64,000 nt of DNA from Strongylocentrotus purpuratus (GCF_000002235.5 NW_022145532.1:248001-312000); one strand, 5' to 3'; shown: positions 32,715-47,600, counted from the stretch's first letter. Numbers and translations are program-made. The notes: a model not told the origin generated them from the sequence alone.

Positions 32715-35700
32715 GTAAGTATAATTATATTCGAATGTGAATAGGGTCTATAGAGGTCTAGAGAGTTAGAGAATAGATGATTGTAAGGGTTGAAATTAAA
32801 AAAAATGAGATGGAGCGTAGCGAGTTTGCTCCGTTCATCGACTCGGGCTGTCTTCAAGTTCAAACTCTGAGTCCAAGAAATCTTGCCCCTGAAGTTGAGG
32901 CAGCTGAGCTGAGCAATGTGAGCAACCGAACGCACTGATCGAGTTTGATCGGTGAGATACTGTTGCAAGCAGAACTTAGGGGTAGATCTAATGCCACTCT
33001 GGGAGTGGAAGAAATCCTTTCTCTTCTTGGGTATAAATAATATGCAAAACCTATATTTTTGTTTCCCAGTTTTGCTGTGATGGTGACACTTGAATTGACG
33101 GATTAAAATTAATGTCAGATCCAGTGCAGAAATGAGAAAGAGGGTGGGACCATGTGTGGTGATGGTGGCCGGTGGAAACGACCCAGAGACTATTGCCATA
33201 TTGGCATGATTGTAGATCTAGAGTAGATCCAAGCTTAAGTCAAGGAGCTTTAGATCTAGATCTAGATAAACTTGTAACTTCTTGGGTCTAACATTAGATC
33301 TAACGTTACTTAGATCTAGAAGTCTACATCTAGGTTGAGTTTTAAATTGGAAGAAAGGATTTAGATTTAGAATCTAGGATAATTAGTCACTGACATGATC
33401 AGAGTTATAATTGTGAAGATTCATCATGTTCATTCTGTGTAGTGACGAGTGTGTTCAATGTGTTTAATAAATCACTCATTTTTTATGAAGGGTGGAATGT
33501 AGTGATAAACATGGAATTATGTCAGCAAATTCGGATTATATGATACTGATACTGATGGCCATGTGGTATCCCTGAGTGAGGCTGAAGATTAAAGGATACT
33601 TTTTTTTCTTGGCGTAAAAAAGAAAGGAGAAAACTTCTGTCAGCAAATGTGAAAATCTGAGGATACCCCCCCCCCCCTTTTTTTTTAATTAGTAGGGGCA
33701 TACATGTAGTTGACATTACCAATTGAATAGAAACTAATTTCAGCTATTACCATTAGAACAAAAATGGCTCAACTCAATTACAATCATACTGTATAACAAT
33801 TATTGTCTTGGTTCATCAACAAGTTGTAGTACTACATCAGGTTTTAAAATGGAGGAGGCGGTCAAAGTAGATCCTAAGGCTAAGTAAATTTTCCTAGAAA
33901 TTAACTTAGATCTAGGTCTAGACCTACATGACACATGTAGACATTGAAAATCATCAGTCCTCCTGCCGCACTCTCCGTTAATATCTAAATTTCTCTTTTT
34001 GTTACCCATGCCAATTATATAATTGTCTTTAATAATTGTAGATCTATTTGTATATTCCATATCAGAGAAATAGAGATTGCCATCTTGTAAAGTGATAATC
34101 TGAATGTTCAAAGTTAATAACTGTAAGAAATTGTTGTCATGTTTATGTTAATAAATCCACATGTATTTGGTTTCCTATGTTTCCTAATTGTGCCATTGTG
34201 GTCTGGAGATTTAAAAAAATATATAATTTTGTCTTTTAAATTTTGTCAAACTTGACTGCAATTTTTTGTTTTGTTTTTGTTTGTTGTTGCTATGAAAGAG
34301 CTACATAACTAATATTAGGCCTATCTTTTTGTCATCTAGCGATGAACAGTTTGATTTGTCATGTAGCAGTTTTCTAAGTAAGATTTTAGAGTAAGATTGA
34401 AGCGACTAGTTTAGCACACTTTATAGAATTTGAGGAAAATAGCTTATTCTACCAGAACAAATCCTTCACTTTCCTGTAAGTTCTAGATAACTATAAATCC
34501 CAAATTTAAGCCTGGCTGAAGCCAAGCCAATTGTTTGGTCCATTGACAAGCAATCCTGAATTGATATTGTCCACATGTAAATAGTCGGCTTTGTGTGGTC
34601 TTCCTGCTTGGGTAATTCAGGAAGTTATTGATCTCAATGATCTGACAAGTGGATTGTGAAAGAAAGTCAATATTTGCCTATTGAAACATAATGATACAAA
34701 TCAGTTATTCACACTCTTATTGTAGCAGTACCACCTGAGGGTAACTGCTTTACAATCATTTTGAGAAATTCAATAGAAGTATAGACTATAGAACAAACTT
34801 AATATTTGCAGGGTGATATAATTTTTGTATAATTTGTGATTGAATGATACATATATCCAGACCTAAATTGTCTTACAACCAATAAAGTACATGTAGCAGG
34901 ATAAAGAAAGGTAGCATATTATACAACATTTATGTTTTATGATTTTATCATTCAATCAGATTAATTTGTAAATTCATTTTTTACAAGAAGTGGTTGCTTT
35001 GTGGGAAATGAATAAAAAGGTAATTTATGAACGTCTAATGACATCTTTCCTCTCTGATCTATAGTAGCAAAAACTAGCCCACATGTACGATATGCAATTC
35101 ACTCTCCCCCATCCCCTCCTCCACAACCATAGTATAATCTAAATTTCTGTTCCTTGTTATTTTTAGTGAATTTATTGATTCTTTTAATGTTTTTGTATAA
35201 TTACTTACCGGTAGTCTTTGTCCGTATTGAGTCGGTGACCTGTTATAAAGAGTTTTCTTTCTGTAAACGAAAGTGAATGAATGGTACTTTTGTAAATTGT
35301 AATCATGATTAGGATAATACTGTAATTATGGTCAGGCCAAATTTATAAATACATTTGTGTGTCTTGACCCAAGTGTGGTAATCATGTACATTGTAGGCCT
35401 GCTTGTATTTGTAAGGATTTTTAAAGATCTTTTTAGAGGTTTGAGGGTCATATTCTTGAGAGCAGGGCTATTAAGGGAGGTGTTTTATTGTTGACTGAGC
35501 ATCAAAAGGACAAACAATGGCACTGTCCAAGAACAAACAGTTATTGTTACTGATTTCTTTTTTCTACTGCTGCTTTTCCTACATGTATTTCTAATCTATG
35601 ACTGCTTTAATACTTTGCTGTTGCAACATCAGCTATTTATTTACCTCTACCTTTCTTATTAACTAGTAACTTTTAATTTCTAGCTGTGTTTGTCAGAAAG

Positions 35701-38700
35701 CCTTCCCACTGGCACTTGACCACTAATGTTTCATTCTTACATGTATATATAACATACACACATTTATAAGCATAATGAGTGGAGATTGACATGTTTACAC
35801 GCGATGGTATTAAGGTGATGTAGAAGAGCAATGAAGCTGTAAGTGTAAGGAGCTTTGAGGGGGTCATACTGAATAGGCGTGTCTTCACTATCTCGAGATT
35901 GCCAAATATCCAGCTATTTGAACTATCCCGATCGAAACTATCCAGCTAATTTGCGTCTTCATTAGACCGAAGTAGCAAATTAGATGGATAGTTGGTCGGG
36001 ATAATATCCCAAGATATCTCGGTCTAGTTTGCAAAATATCCCACTATTTCCCAACTAGCGGGATAGTTTGCGACCGTCTTCATTAGACAGAAGTACGGAG
36101 TCAAATATCCCGATCCCATCATGCACAATGATTTCCGGTTTTCCGTGTGTACTAGTTGTACTAGCGCGCTGAGCGGTATAGATCGCATGTGCGCCGGAAA
36201 TCGTTGTGCATGATGGGATCGGGATATTTGACTCCGTACTTCGGTCTAATGAAGACGGTCGCAAACTATCCCGCTAGTTGGGAAATAGTGGGATATTTTG
36301 CAAACTAGACCGAGATATCTTGGGATATTATCCCGACCAACTATCCAGCTAATTTGCTACTTTGGTCTAATGAAGACGCAAATTAGCTGGATAGTTTCGA
36401 TCGGGATAGTTCAAATAGCTGGATATTTGGCAATCTCGAGATAGTGAAGACGGGCCTATTTAGGCTACCCAAGCTGGTTTATAATTTCTCTTCAATTTAA
36501 GGTCAGAGGGGATTGCATTCTTAGAATGCCTTTGGACCTAGCTCAAGAGAAACAACCTCTAATTGAAGTGATATTTCTCTTGTTTTATGCCTAAAAGAAA
36601 GGTTTTAAAGAGTACAGTATGTAATACAACTTTTTGGGGACTGAGAAGCATTCACTACAAAATATAATATGTTTTTTACATGTACATGTATATTATGATA
36701 ATATTATAAATAAAAACGTTTTAAAATTCTAATATTTTATTTTGTTGTAACAAAATTGTAATACATTTTAGATCATTAAATGCAAATTTCTAAGAATATG
36801 AACAAAAAACTTAAGGCCAAACTAATTAAAGAATATATCATTTGTAATTGTATATGAATTATGTGCTCGATGTGATGTAGATTGGTTGTAATATTTTTTA
36901 ACAGTTCACAATGCACAGAAATTATAGGCCAAATTGTTTCCAAACAAAGCGGATCATTAATAGATACAACTGGTCAGATCTTGGATTTTTATTTGCTGAA
37001 CTCAATTTGAAGAAGTTACTCAAGTTATTATCAATGAGAAATGTGTTGAAAAGATAACCATCCTTGGTAGCAGGCTTCTGTAAAAGAAAATTGAAAGGCC
37101 AGAGAAACAAGTATTTTTTAACGTTGAAAAATAGTTGATACTTTTTTTTAAAGTTCATAAGTAAATGTCTACAAGTAACCTACAGTACATTTGCACCTGC
37201 ACTGTGTAAAATCAAAACAACCTTGTCCATTACTGTGACCAAATGACTGCCTAGAAATGGATAGAATGACTAAAATATAACGTGTTGTTATTGATGTGAT
37301 GGAAATGATGATTTCTGTTATACAGTGCACATGCATGAACATATGTCATAGACCTGTAATATAGTAGAGGTCTTGAACTTTACAATGGGGAGAGTGTTTT
37401 TAGAGTTTCACACTGGAAAAAAAATATAATAATCTTAAAATGAGTTTGACATTGCAATCACAAGATCAAGTTGCTAATTTGATATTTTTTATAGACCTGA
37501 TGGAGTGATACAAATGTTGCATTGTTTTTCCTAAGAATTTTAATGAAATCATAAAATAAACATGTATTGATGTAGGGGTCTATGCAATACTTTGACATTT
37601 CTGTGGTTGTTCTCAAATGTATACAACACAATCAAGTTACATTCAATTGTGCCAATGCTATGAACAATTCAGTACTAAACTACATGCACATGTATTAAGC
37701 ATTTATATTCAATGAATGAGATCCTCTTAGCAAACATGTTTATAGAACATGTTTGTTGTGGTTCAGTCCCTGGTCACACCCATACATGTTTACATTCCAC
37801 AAACTTCCCTGTTTTATACTCTTTGCAGATTGACCTCAGCCCCCAGGGTCATTATGGCTTGACCTGTCAGTTTGCGCCCCACCCTGTTGTTGAACCCTAT
37901 TCTATCTGCCCTGATTTATTGACCCTAGCTACCAACCAACCTATAAATAGTGGGAGCACATAAACAAACCTCCTTATTGCAGTTTGTATATAGTACACAC
38001 ATACTCTAGGTGAATGTTCCTCTCCAGCAGGCAGCGCATCCAAGGATGCAGCTGTTGTCATTTCTCTTTTCTTGTCCAACCACCATTGGAGTTACTAATT
38101 TTGCAACTAGTGGTAGGAGTTTAAAGAGTCAACTCACTTTGGTTTGAAATTATGAGGAAAAACTGACAATGGCAAAAGACCAATACATGTAGTTTTTTTG
38201 TTTTTTGTTTAAATTCAAGCAGTAAAGACGTTGGTATACAGTTTGAAATGATTGAAATACATTAATTCAATGTCTTTTTCTCTTAATGGATTCATTTATT
38301 ACTTACAACTTAGTTGAGATTATAAAAAGCTACATGTACAGTGTATGTCTAATATTGATACATTATTTTATATTGATTTTTTCAAAATTTAAGTGAGATA
38401 CAGAATACAGAATAAGATACAAACTGATACACATGTTTATTTAAAAGTACACATACGTGTAGATGTAGTTGATATGGTTATGTACCTGTAGCTGTTAGAG
38501 CCTAGAGGCAGAGTTTACAAATATTATATTTTCATTGCTTATCTGACTGATTTTTACTCTTTGTTCTTAAAAATGTACATGTGCGATCTGTACGCAGAGA
38601 ATATATTTCTTAGAAGTGCAACAATAAATCTCTTTTTTGCTTTTATTAGTTACAGATCTATAGAAACCGTGTGTGTAATTCTTTGCAATTTTATAGTACC

Positions 38701-41700
38701 TTGACCTTATGGTGCAATGTAACTTTGAATTACAACCTCACTGACATTTTCTTTTCTATGTTCAATTCTTTGTCTCTGCAGTTGTTTGTTTAATGGGACT
38801 GTCAGCAGGAAGAGGTGATGGTACTGCTTCAAGAAGCCCCATTATTGAAGAAGAAGAAGAACTTGAAATTGAATACATCACTGTGACTGTCTTTGGTACA
38901 ACGGACTTACCAGAAGAGAGCAACAATGGTTCACCTCCTCCTACCCGTCAAAATCTGACTATGGTAACACCAGCACCTGAAAGCACGAATGAAACACTTG
39001 CCACACCACAGAATGTAACACCGAATGTAACACCGAATGTGGTGCCTATCAAAGCCAGCCAAGCTCCTGATTCAATAACAACAATGGATATAGACGTTGT
39101 AACAGATGTTGGAACTGGCCCCTCTGCTATGGTTGGTGATGGCACTGGTGGTGGTGAAGAGTTGATGATGGCCACTCAAGGCTTAGACGTAACTTCAGAT
39201 GGACTTGATGCAGCCACACTTCCAGTTGCTGGGGATTTAGCAGAAGAAGGAACAACAGAAGCAATTGAAGTGCTTACAGACATACTATCCATCGTAACAG
39301 AGGAAACTGAAGACATAATAACTGCAACGGATGAATTACCAACAAGCAGACAAGATGCTGACATTCTACCAACTATTGTTGAGGATACAGACAGTACAAC
39401 TGCGCTGATGCAAGAGATGACTACAGCTTCAGAAATTCTGGAGCCTGCTGTAACCTCTGTACTTGGAGAGCATCCGACCACTCAGTTTGCATCAACCCCA
39501 GAAATTCTCACCACAGTGGATCAAATCACTTCAGCACCACAGTCTACTCCTCACACACCCCTACCACCTACAACACCTGAGAGCTCAACGACAGCCATGC
39601 TCCACACATCGCTACCACCTACAACACCTGAGCTCCACACATCACTACCACCTACAACACCTGAGAGCGCAACCACATCTATGCTCCACACATCACTACC
39701 ACCTGCAACTCCAGAGAGAGCAACCACATCCATGCTCCACACATCACTACCACCTACAACACCTAAGTTCCACACATCGCTACCACCTGCAACTCCAGAG
39801 AGAGCAACCACATCGATGCTTCACACATCAGTACCAACAATCACTACAAGTCAAGCTCAAACAGTAAGTGATTGGATACATTTTTGTGTTTACACACATA
39901 ATATAGGCTACCGGTAGTTAAAGAGAAGAAGAAAAACTATTGGTAAATATGAATGTGAATACTGCTCATTACCTAATTGTTGATCTACTGTATTCTTCAA
40001 TTACTTTAAGGGGGGGGGGGGCAGTGGGGTAATGGGGTAATATATTGCCTTTTCACGCACCCTACATTAATTAAGAATATCTTGTCAACCATAGAAGCTA
40101 CCCCCTACAAACTATATACTGTTTGAAAGCTTTAAGAGTTTAAGACCATTCAACTTATAATAAAACTGAAATGAGAGATTTCCAAACAAGACAAGAAATC
40201 ACAGATTTTCAGAAATCAAAACAGCAAACAATACTACTCAAGAGTGTACAGGTATACCACTTGTAAAATTTAAAGGTAGATACAATGTAGTATGTTTAAT
40301 TGTTTATGTAACTTAATGATGGCTTTTTGAAATATTTTGCTGTTTTCACAGTAAGTTAAAAGTGATTTGATAAATCATTTTTTTTTTTTTTTAATGTTTT
40401 TTAATAAATAAATCATAGTAAATTTTAAATGTAAATGAAATGATTTTTGTTTGTTGTTATATTTGTTTTCAGACGGAAAGTGATCATACTGTCTCTCATC
40501 ATTTGAATCAGATATCAGCCAGTGATTTGTCATCAGATGAGATTGATAACATTGTGACACTCAAGTTCGGTGGTATCACGGTAAGTAGATAGCAGGAAAG
40601 TTAAACATTTCAGGAGAGTTTTATCTTTTTACGAACAGACAAAATAGTAGACAAAAGGGAGAGTGCATTCCTGTGCCTTGAATTCATGTTCTGTACTCAA
40701 TCAGTATTCCAATCCTTGATATACATGTACATGTAGTGAACAAGTGAATCGTCCTTAGTTTATACAAGATCTGAAATAATATAGAGTACTTTCTGACACT
40801 GTGACATCATAAAAATCTATTCTTAGAAAAACTCAATTTGAACTTCATTTTCAGAAAGAGCATAAAAAAAATGTCCAACTGTTGAAACCGATTGAATATG
40901 TGACGTGTTGGCCGGAATACATGTAAATGACCATCCAAATAAAATAGATTTCAATAGGAAATCTAATGTTATGAACCAGAGAAAAAAAACAGTGATTTCC
41001 TATTGAATTCTATTAATTCGGACAGACATCTCTCGGCCAGTGCTTAACATATTCAATTGATTTTCAAAATGAAGTTCAAATTTGGAAACTCTAAAAATAA
41101 TTTTCTGATGACGTCACTTCACCACTCTCTACTAGGGAAACCTTTCCCAGTTTCCCTCAATAACAAATGATTCAGACCACATGATTGTACAGTTTTGTTC
41201 TCTTTAAAAACAGTGTACTCCCCTTTAGCATACCGAGTTGGTGGTATGTGAAATTTCATGGAATGAACCCCTGTAGAGAAGAATTACTGAAAGGTCAAAG
41301 TTTATAGCTTTCACATATCCTTCATGTCATGCTGGCAGTTCAAAAATAACTGTGAAGTGAGAATGCTTTACTATTATTTTATAAAAAACTTGGCAAAAAG
41401 AGGCAGACATCTAGATTGTGTTTGTTTCCTTTCGTAAATCATGTAATGATGAACAGTGTATACGAAGTGAAGAAATCCCACAACAAGCCTACCATTGTAG
41501 GTATTATACATAATTGTATGTCTCTCAGTTATTTTAACCACAATGTTGAGTTGTTCAAACTTAAAGGTCAATATATACATAAAACTATTTATTTAGAAGC
41601 TAGGAAGAGGCCAAATAAGTACTGGGTAATGTGTATTTTTGTTCTAGTTTCTTCCCACTTCCTGGAAAATTCTATACAGGAATGTAAAATGTTAATATCT

Positions 41701-44642
41701 AGTGAAGATGTCCTCAGCGTCATACAAGATAATTCCTAGATTTCTATGATTTCAAATTTGTTACATTTCTGTACAGGTGAATTCTTGGTATGACAGCTAT
41801 GATGTGTCATTTAGACAGTATCTATCCAATATGCTGACTTCAGTAGAGTCTTCTGACATATATTACATCAGACCAACTCCTCTAGATCAGAACGACATCC
41901 TCTTTGTCTCATTTATAGCAAGATCTTCATCTGCACGTAAACGTGAGTATACACTATATTTCTATGGATATGCAATCATCAATGAATTATCTTTATTGAA
42001 ATACTTGATCTAAGTTACATAGTGATATAAAAGTGTTTAAATATTTCTGTAGATTTTTGTTGTTGTCTGTGTGTGTTTAAAGAAAACAAGCCCAACTTGG
42101 CCAAGACGGATATTATTCTGACAAGTAATGCTTGTAAAATGAAAATAGCACCCCATTAGGTGGTATGGTATTTTCATTCATCTTTGACAGGAAATTAATT
42201 TGGATTAGAAATTTGTGCATATGTACATGTTTGTTTGTAGTTGAGCTGTATTTTAAAGCAGAGTAAGCCTGGCACAGCTGATATTATAATCTGTTCCCTA
42301 GCCTGTTTGTGATGTTTATTGATGCTACAGATTGAATTTTGCTACACAATGCACTCATTATGATAAGTCATGCCACAGGCCATGGCATGGGATAGATGTC
42401 TATATCACTGGAGTCTGTTCACATACAATGTAACTACTGTAAAGTCGTTAGCCAAAGTTTAAATTAGTTCTCCCTGAGTTGATAAATACAAGTTTTGATA
42501 CAACTATAAGGCACCACCCATATTAGCCTTCAAGTTCAAGATAAAACATATAGCAATGACAAATACCCAGAAAGAATAGACCAGTTCTGGTCATGCGTTT
42601 GCATTGTGAAAGAAACTTTTGTGGAATCGATCAGATAGGTTGATTATCTAGCAAGTATTGGTATGTACTGCAAGGTTCTGGAATCATCAAAATGATAAGA
42701 AATTTGGCCCAGTCTACAGTGTAGGTAAAGTTACAAGCACTGTACACAGAAAGATGTTTATGGGACTATGGCATATCTATCCAGTCTGGATAGATATAAT
42801 AATTTACCAAAAAGATTAATTAGTACCGGCAACATTTGTATCATCACGTATTAGTCAAAACATATTCTTTCACATGATTGGTAATACAAGCTTCCATTTT
42901 TTTTTTTGAGAGGGGGCGTTTCCAAAACTGGTCTATACCTTTAAAATGTGCTTAAGTGCACCTGTATTCACTAAAATTGCTAGTGAAAGGATTCTCCAAT
43001 TACTTGGGGAGCACAGTGAAAACAGAATTTATTAACCACTGACAAACAACCAAATAAACAAGCGTTTTACTTCCCTTGACTCTGTATGTCCTATCCCTGA
43101 CCAATGAACCACAAAACGGGTTGGGTCTGAGATTGCCATACATGTATATATTAAGAACCTTTGTCAAACTCTGATGCTTTTCCCATTAGTCATGTGGGTT
43201 TGTTATAGAGGGAGGATCCCTTACCATGTATCTGATGGTGATACAATTGCCAGACTGTTGATGGGAAGCTTACTCTGAATTGAGCTGAGAGCTATTACGT
43301 TGCAGCATCCCACAGAGAAAAGACTAACGTATTCCTAGAAGTCCTAAAGTAATTAATATCCAAATTTCAAAAATCTTTCTTGCAATTCTTAGTAAGGCCT
43401 TTGTCCTATTCATGTTCGGAAATGCCTCATCTGACCTATATCTTACTAGCATCAGTTGTGAAGCAACTATCAAGTTCAGTATTTCCTAATGCTACATCTA
43501 TCTCAAAATTGTTATGTATGTTTGTATTCTCCTTTTCAGAGATGTCCCAATGAAGGCCAATATCCATTTTACAGACACCTTTTATTGGGGTGTATTCGTT
43601 GGGATTCCCCACTGGTTTCTTATGCGTGTGAAATCTTTCAGTCTGATGTTGGTTTTCATCCGGTATAGAGAAGGAGCTCCTCAAATCCATGTACATTTTG
43701 ATAAATTATGCTGTAATGATTCTGGTGGAATTCCCCAAGATTATTTTCAGAGGAAACAGTGATTACCAGGAAATTCTTTAGTCGGAAATTTTTATACTGG
43801 CAAGGCATAAATGCATTTGTATTTTGTATTCTTGCCTGGAGCTACCCCCTACCAAGTGGCAATGATATTGATAATGCCGTAAACCATCATCCTAGTAATG
43901 TTTCCCTTGATTTGATTAAATTATTCAGCTTCACCATTTCTCTTAGGTTCAGTGTTCCTAAATGTAAAAAGATATGTCAGGAATCCTCAGGAAATATGTA
44001 CTGTGTTTGACCAATTAGGATAATGAGGAAATTCTAGACAAAGTTGGAACAATTACTTTACCATTGTTTTAAGAAAAGTATAAAAGGAATTAAAGCAATA
44101 TTTCACAATGCCTATTTTTTTTCACACCCCTACACCTGCAAGCCGAAAAAAGTTTGCTCAAACTACAGTAGACAAGCATCTGTGTGTAGAAAATGAGTAC
44201 GTAAGGGCCTACAATAAATGCCGTTTGGTAGCTCCTGTGTAATGGTGTCTCTCTGAGGAGGAGAAAATGAGATTGTAACAGAGAAGTGTTCTAAGATGGC
44301 ATGAAGTTGTAGTAAAAAATTATTATAGATTTTTATGAGAAGCTCTAGAACAGTTCATCATGTATATGTACAAGCATGGACATATAAGAGACACTCGTAT
44401 ATACAGTATGGGCAGTTTTGAGCACATGATGAAGTATGCGTGAATCAAGAGGTTACAGGCCACTTACATCTCAGGGTTCACAGCCTGTTGTGGTTGAAAG
44501 AGGAGAGTCTACGCTTTGTTCCAAATCCTCCTTGTGGCTCATTATGCACAGCCAGGTGTCCCTTTACAGGGGCTAAATCGACTGACTCTTTCTCACAATG
44601 CTCTCTCGCTCTTTCACTCTCACTCCTGCTTTCTCCTGATCA

Positions 44643-44685
<43 letters not shown>

Positions 44686-47600
44686 CCTCTCTCTTTCTCC
44701 TTTTTAGTTTTGCATTTCAGGATGTTTTTATAAAGATATATATCAAATTACATATATTGTAGAATTCACCTCCTTTTTTCAGTTGTTGATTTAAGTCGCA
44801 TCATGATTGTTTATTAATATATACAAAATGATCGTGTTATATTTAGTCTACAGCCGTACAGGAAGACTTGGGAAGACTTACCTACATGTATCTGACCAGC
44901 AAGAGGGAAGGTAGAATAAAGGAAGGAGGGAGAGAAAGAGAAGGGAAGATAAAGTGGGGGATTTAACAGGAAAATTATGAGACCCCACCCCCATAAAAGA
45001 AAGAAGAATTGTAACAATACTATATGAAACAAAGAACAAAGAGAAATTCTAAATGAAAGAACAGTGAAAGGTATTATTTATTATTAATATCAAGGGCAGG
45101 TTTGATTGAAAATGGGTATGAATTCATATGTAGGCCAAATTACTTAACTATGAATGGTTGATTGTATTTCTTCAAATATAGCACCTCATCAAGGTTGTTG
45201 AATACTGGATGCCTTCTGTATATGTTTCAAAGTAATATTATACCAGTGCCTGTATCCAGGCTGGGATACTAGGAATACAGTGATATATCTCACTGGGTCG
45301 TAAGGTGTAGGAGAAGAGTGCATTGTAGGTGAAGGGAGAGTTGATAAGATGAAAATTGACAGAGACCTTTACCCCAAGATACATTGTATTACAATTGATT
45401 GAGATTGCTTCAGATGCTATGTTGAGATGAATTGGACTGTACTCTACAATCTCTGTTTGAGCAAGACGCTGTGAAGATTAATCTAGGAGAATTCATTTAG
45501 GGTTTGGCAAAATTCAAAGTAGGCATTCATGTAGGGTCTGTATGTACTAGTAGCTTAGTCTTGGCTCGATGTATTTTGACGAAATCTGTTACCTCACTTT
45601 AAAATACCTTCTATCTAGCTATTAGGTAAACAAACACAAATGAGAGTATGATATATTGAGAAGTATTGTATATTCAATAAATATCATTTGTGTTTTCTGA
45701 TTTTGAAATTACTCTATTTTGAATGAAATTGGCTGAATGTAATCTGTAAAATGGTTAGAAAGGAGAAAGGCAGAAAGGTACTATTACCAGATTAAGATTT
45801 TCATAAAGTAGCCTACAATCAACACAAATACATGTATGCAAAGAAAGTTAATCTTGTAGAACCAACCTCTTATCCTGCCAAATATTTGTAAATTTTGTTT
45901 GTGAACAAGATTATAATACAGACTTCCTGGTACTCTGTTCCATAGCATCAAACTGCAATGAAATGTTAATTGTATAAAAAGTGTAGAAAATACAAATTTG
46001 TCAAATGTAATTTTATTATATTAATAATCTACATGTAACTAAAGTTAATGGCTATGGAGATGCATCATTCGATACAATGCTACATCTGAAGCCTACATTG
46101 CTTCATTAATGAATGGCTAATGAAGGACTGGTTATTATTTTCCTTTTATAATTCTTTGACACATAACATCAATTATAATACAGACCCAATGGGTGGTAGG
46201 ATTAATTATTCCCTATAGTTGGTGTTGGTTGGTCTCATTAGTGGTATACAGTACACGACTGAATGGTACCAACACAGTGTGATGATTGGGCTTTCATTCC
46301 ATCGTTCAAGGAGTTGAGCAGTCAGACCATTTCAAATCAGAAATAGAAAGAAACTAACCCATGGCAGCATACATACATACACATATGTTCATTAAACCTA
46401 GTATGTACATGTAATATGTATAGTGAGAGACATCCTATCAGAAATCAACTATTTGAATATGGGATCTGTGAACGAGATGAAATATGCTATATGTAGTACA
46501 TTATGTGCACTAAATTTTCTCAAATAGTTATAGTTGTAATAGAGTATGTGTTGAGACTAGGAATATTGTGATTTCATAAAGAGAATTGACCCTAAAAATT
46601 GGCATGAAATGACACAAAATTAGAGAAAGCATAAGAATTTTTGAATTTTTGCAAAATATGACTTCAAATATGGGGGTCGCCCTATGTTGGTATACATGTA
46701 TGCAGGTCACTATTTGTAATGTCATATGGGGAAAACTTTCCAAATTATTTGTACCTAAATCACTTAAAAGTATTCCTTTCTCAATTTGCAGTATGGAACG
46801 GACATTTTACACTCCACAGGACTGTACAAAATATGTTGAAAGTAAAACATCTTAAAAAAATATAACATAGAAAATTAAATTTCCAGAACGAATGAGATGG
46901 GTAGCCAAAATAATGTTAAAAAGTACTTTGACTTTTATGGTTATTATTGCTAGTAATTGGATACTAAGGAGTTACCAGACCTCCTGATAGAGTGGGACTG
47001 GGCTTTGATTTAGAAGCAGTAGCAAACAGCAAATGCATCTGTCATCATCATCATCATCATCATCATGTCTGGCATTCCAAGAGCGGTGGTTGATTACCCT
47101 TTGGCTTGACATTGGGGATCTGATAAAATAATTAACCAGTACACTCTTGGCTCCTTCATTTGCTTCCAACCTTCAACTTATCGAAAATAATATCGTTAGT
47201 GATATTCGTTTGTCTTGCAATGTATGATGGTCAACAAGGGATCTAAAAGATCATTAAGTTTCATGAGCCACTGCAACACTTCGTCAGGTGATAAAATCTA
47301 CAAATGTAATGTATAAAACACGCTTGCTTACATTAGATTTTATCACCTGACGAAGTGTTGCAGTGGCTCACGAAACGTTGTGATCTTTTTAGATCCCTTG
47401 TTGACCATACATTGCGAGACATTGCGAGACAAACGAATGTGACTAGCGATATTATATTTAATACTACATCCACAATGAGTAATATATTTAGCAATAGCAT
47501 TAACCTTCATCTTCATTGCAAGCGGTCCTTATGTTTTGGTTTCTATTAGCTCAGACATGTACACGTATTTGCTTTTCTTTTTAATCAGTTTTTTATGCTA

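Larger units (their letters stand above)
32715..38781. other. Mucin-like gene intron 1
   Basis: Contains the TAGATCTAGA cluster, a C/T homopolymer at 33,666-33,688 and the fold-back element at 35,875. The remainder is AT-rich with no coding signal. Confidence 0.75.
39864..41776. other. Mucin-like gene introns 2 (39,864-40,472) and 3 (40,581-41,776)
   Basis: Intron 2 has a G-run at about 40,011-40,021 and a T-run at 40,379-40,393. Intron 3 has the inverted-repeat element at 40,798-41,118. Exon 3 lies between. Confidence 0.7.

Noticed and set aside
39463..39867. 134-codon frame overlapping the mucin stalk (HHYHLQHL repeats)
   Set aside because: Shifted-frame shadow of exon 2; the main frame has the signal peptide, sequons and matching splice phases.
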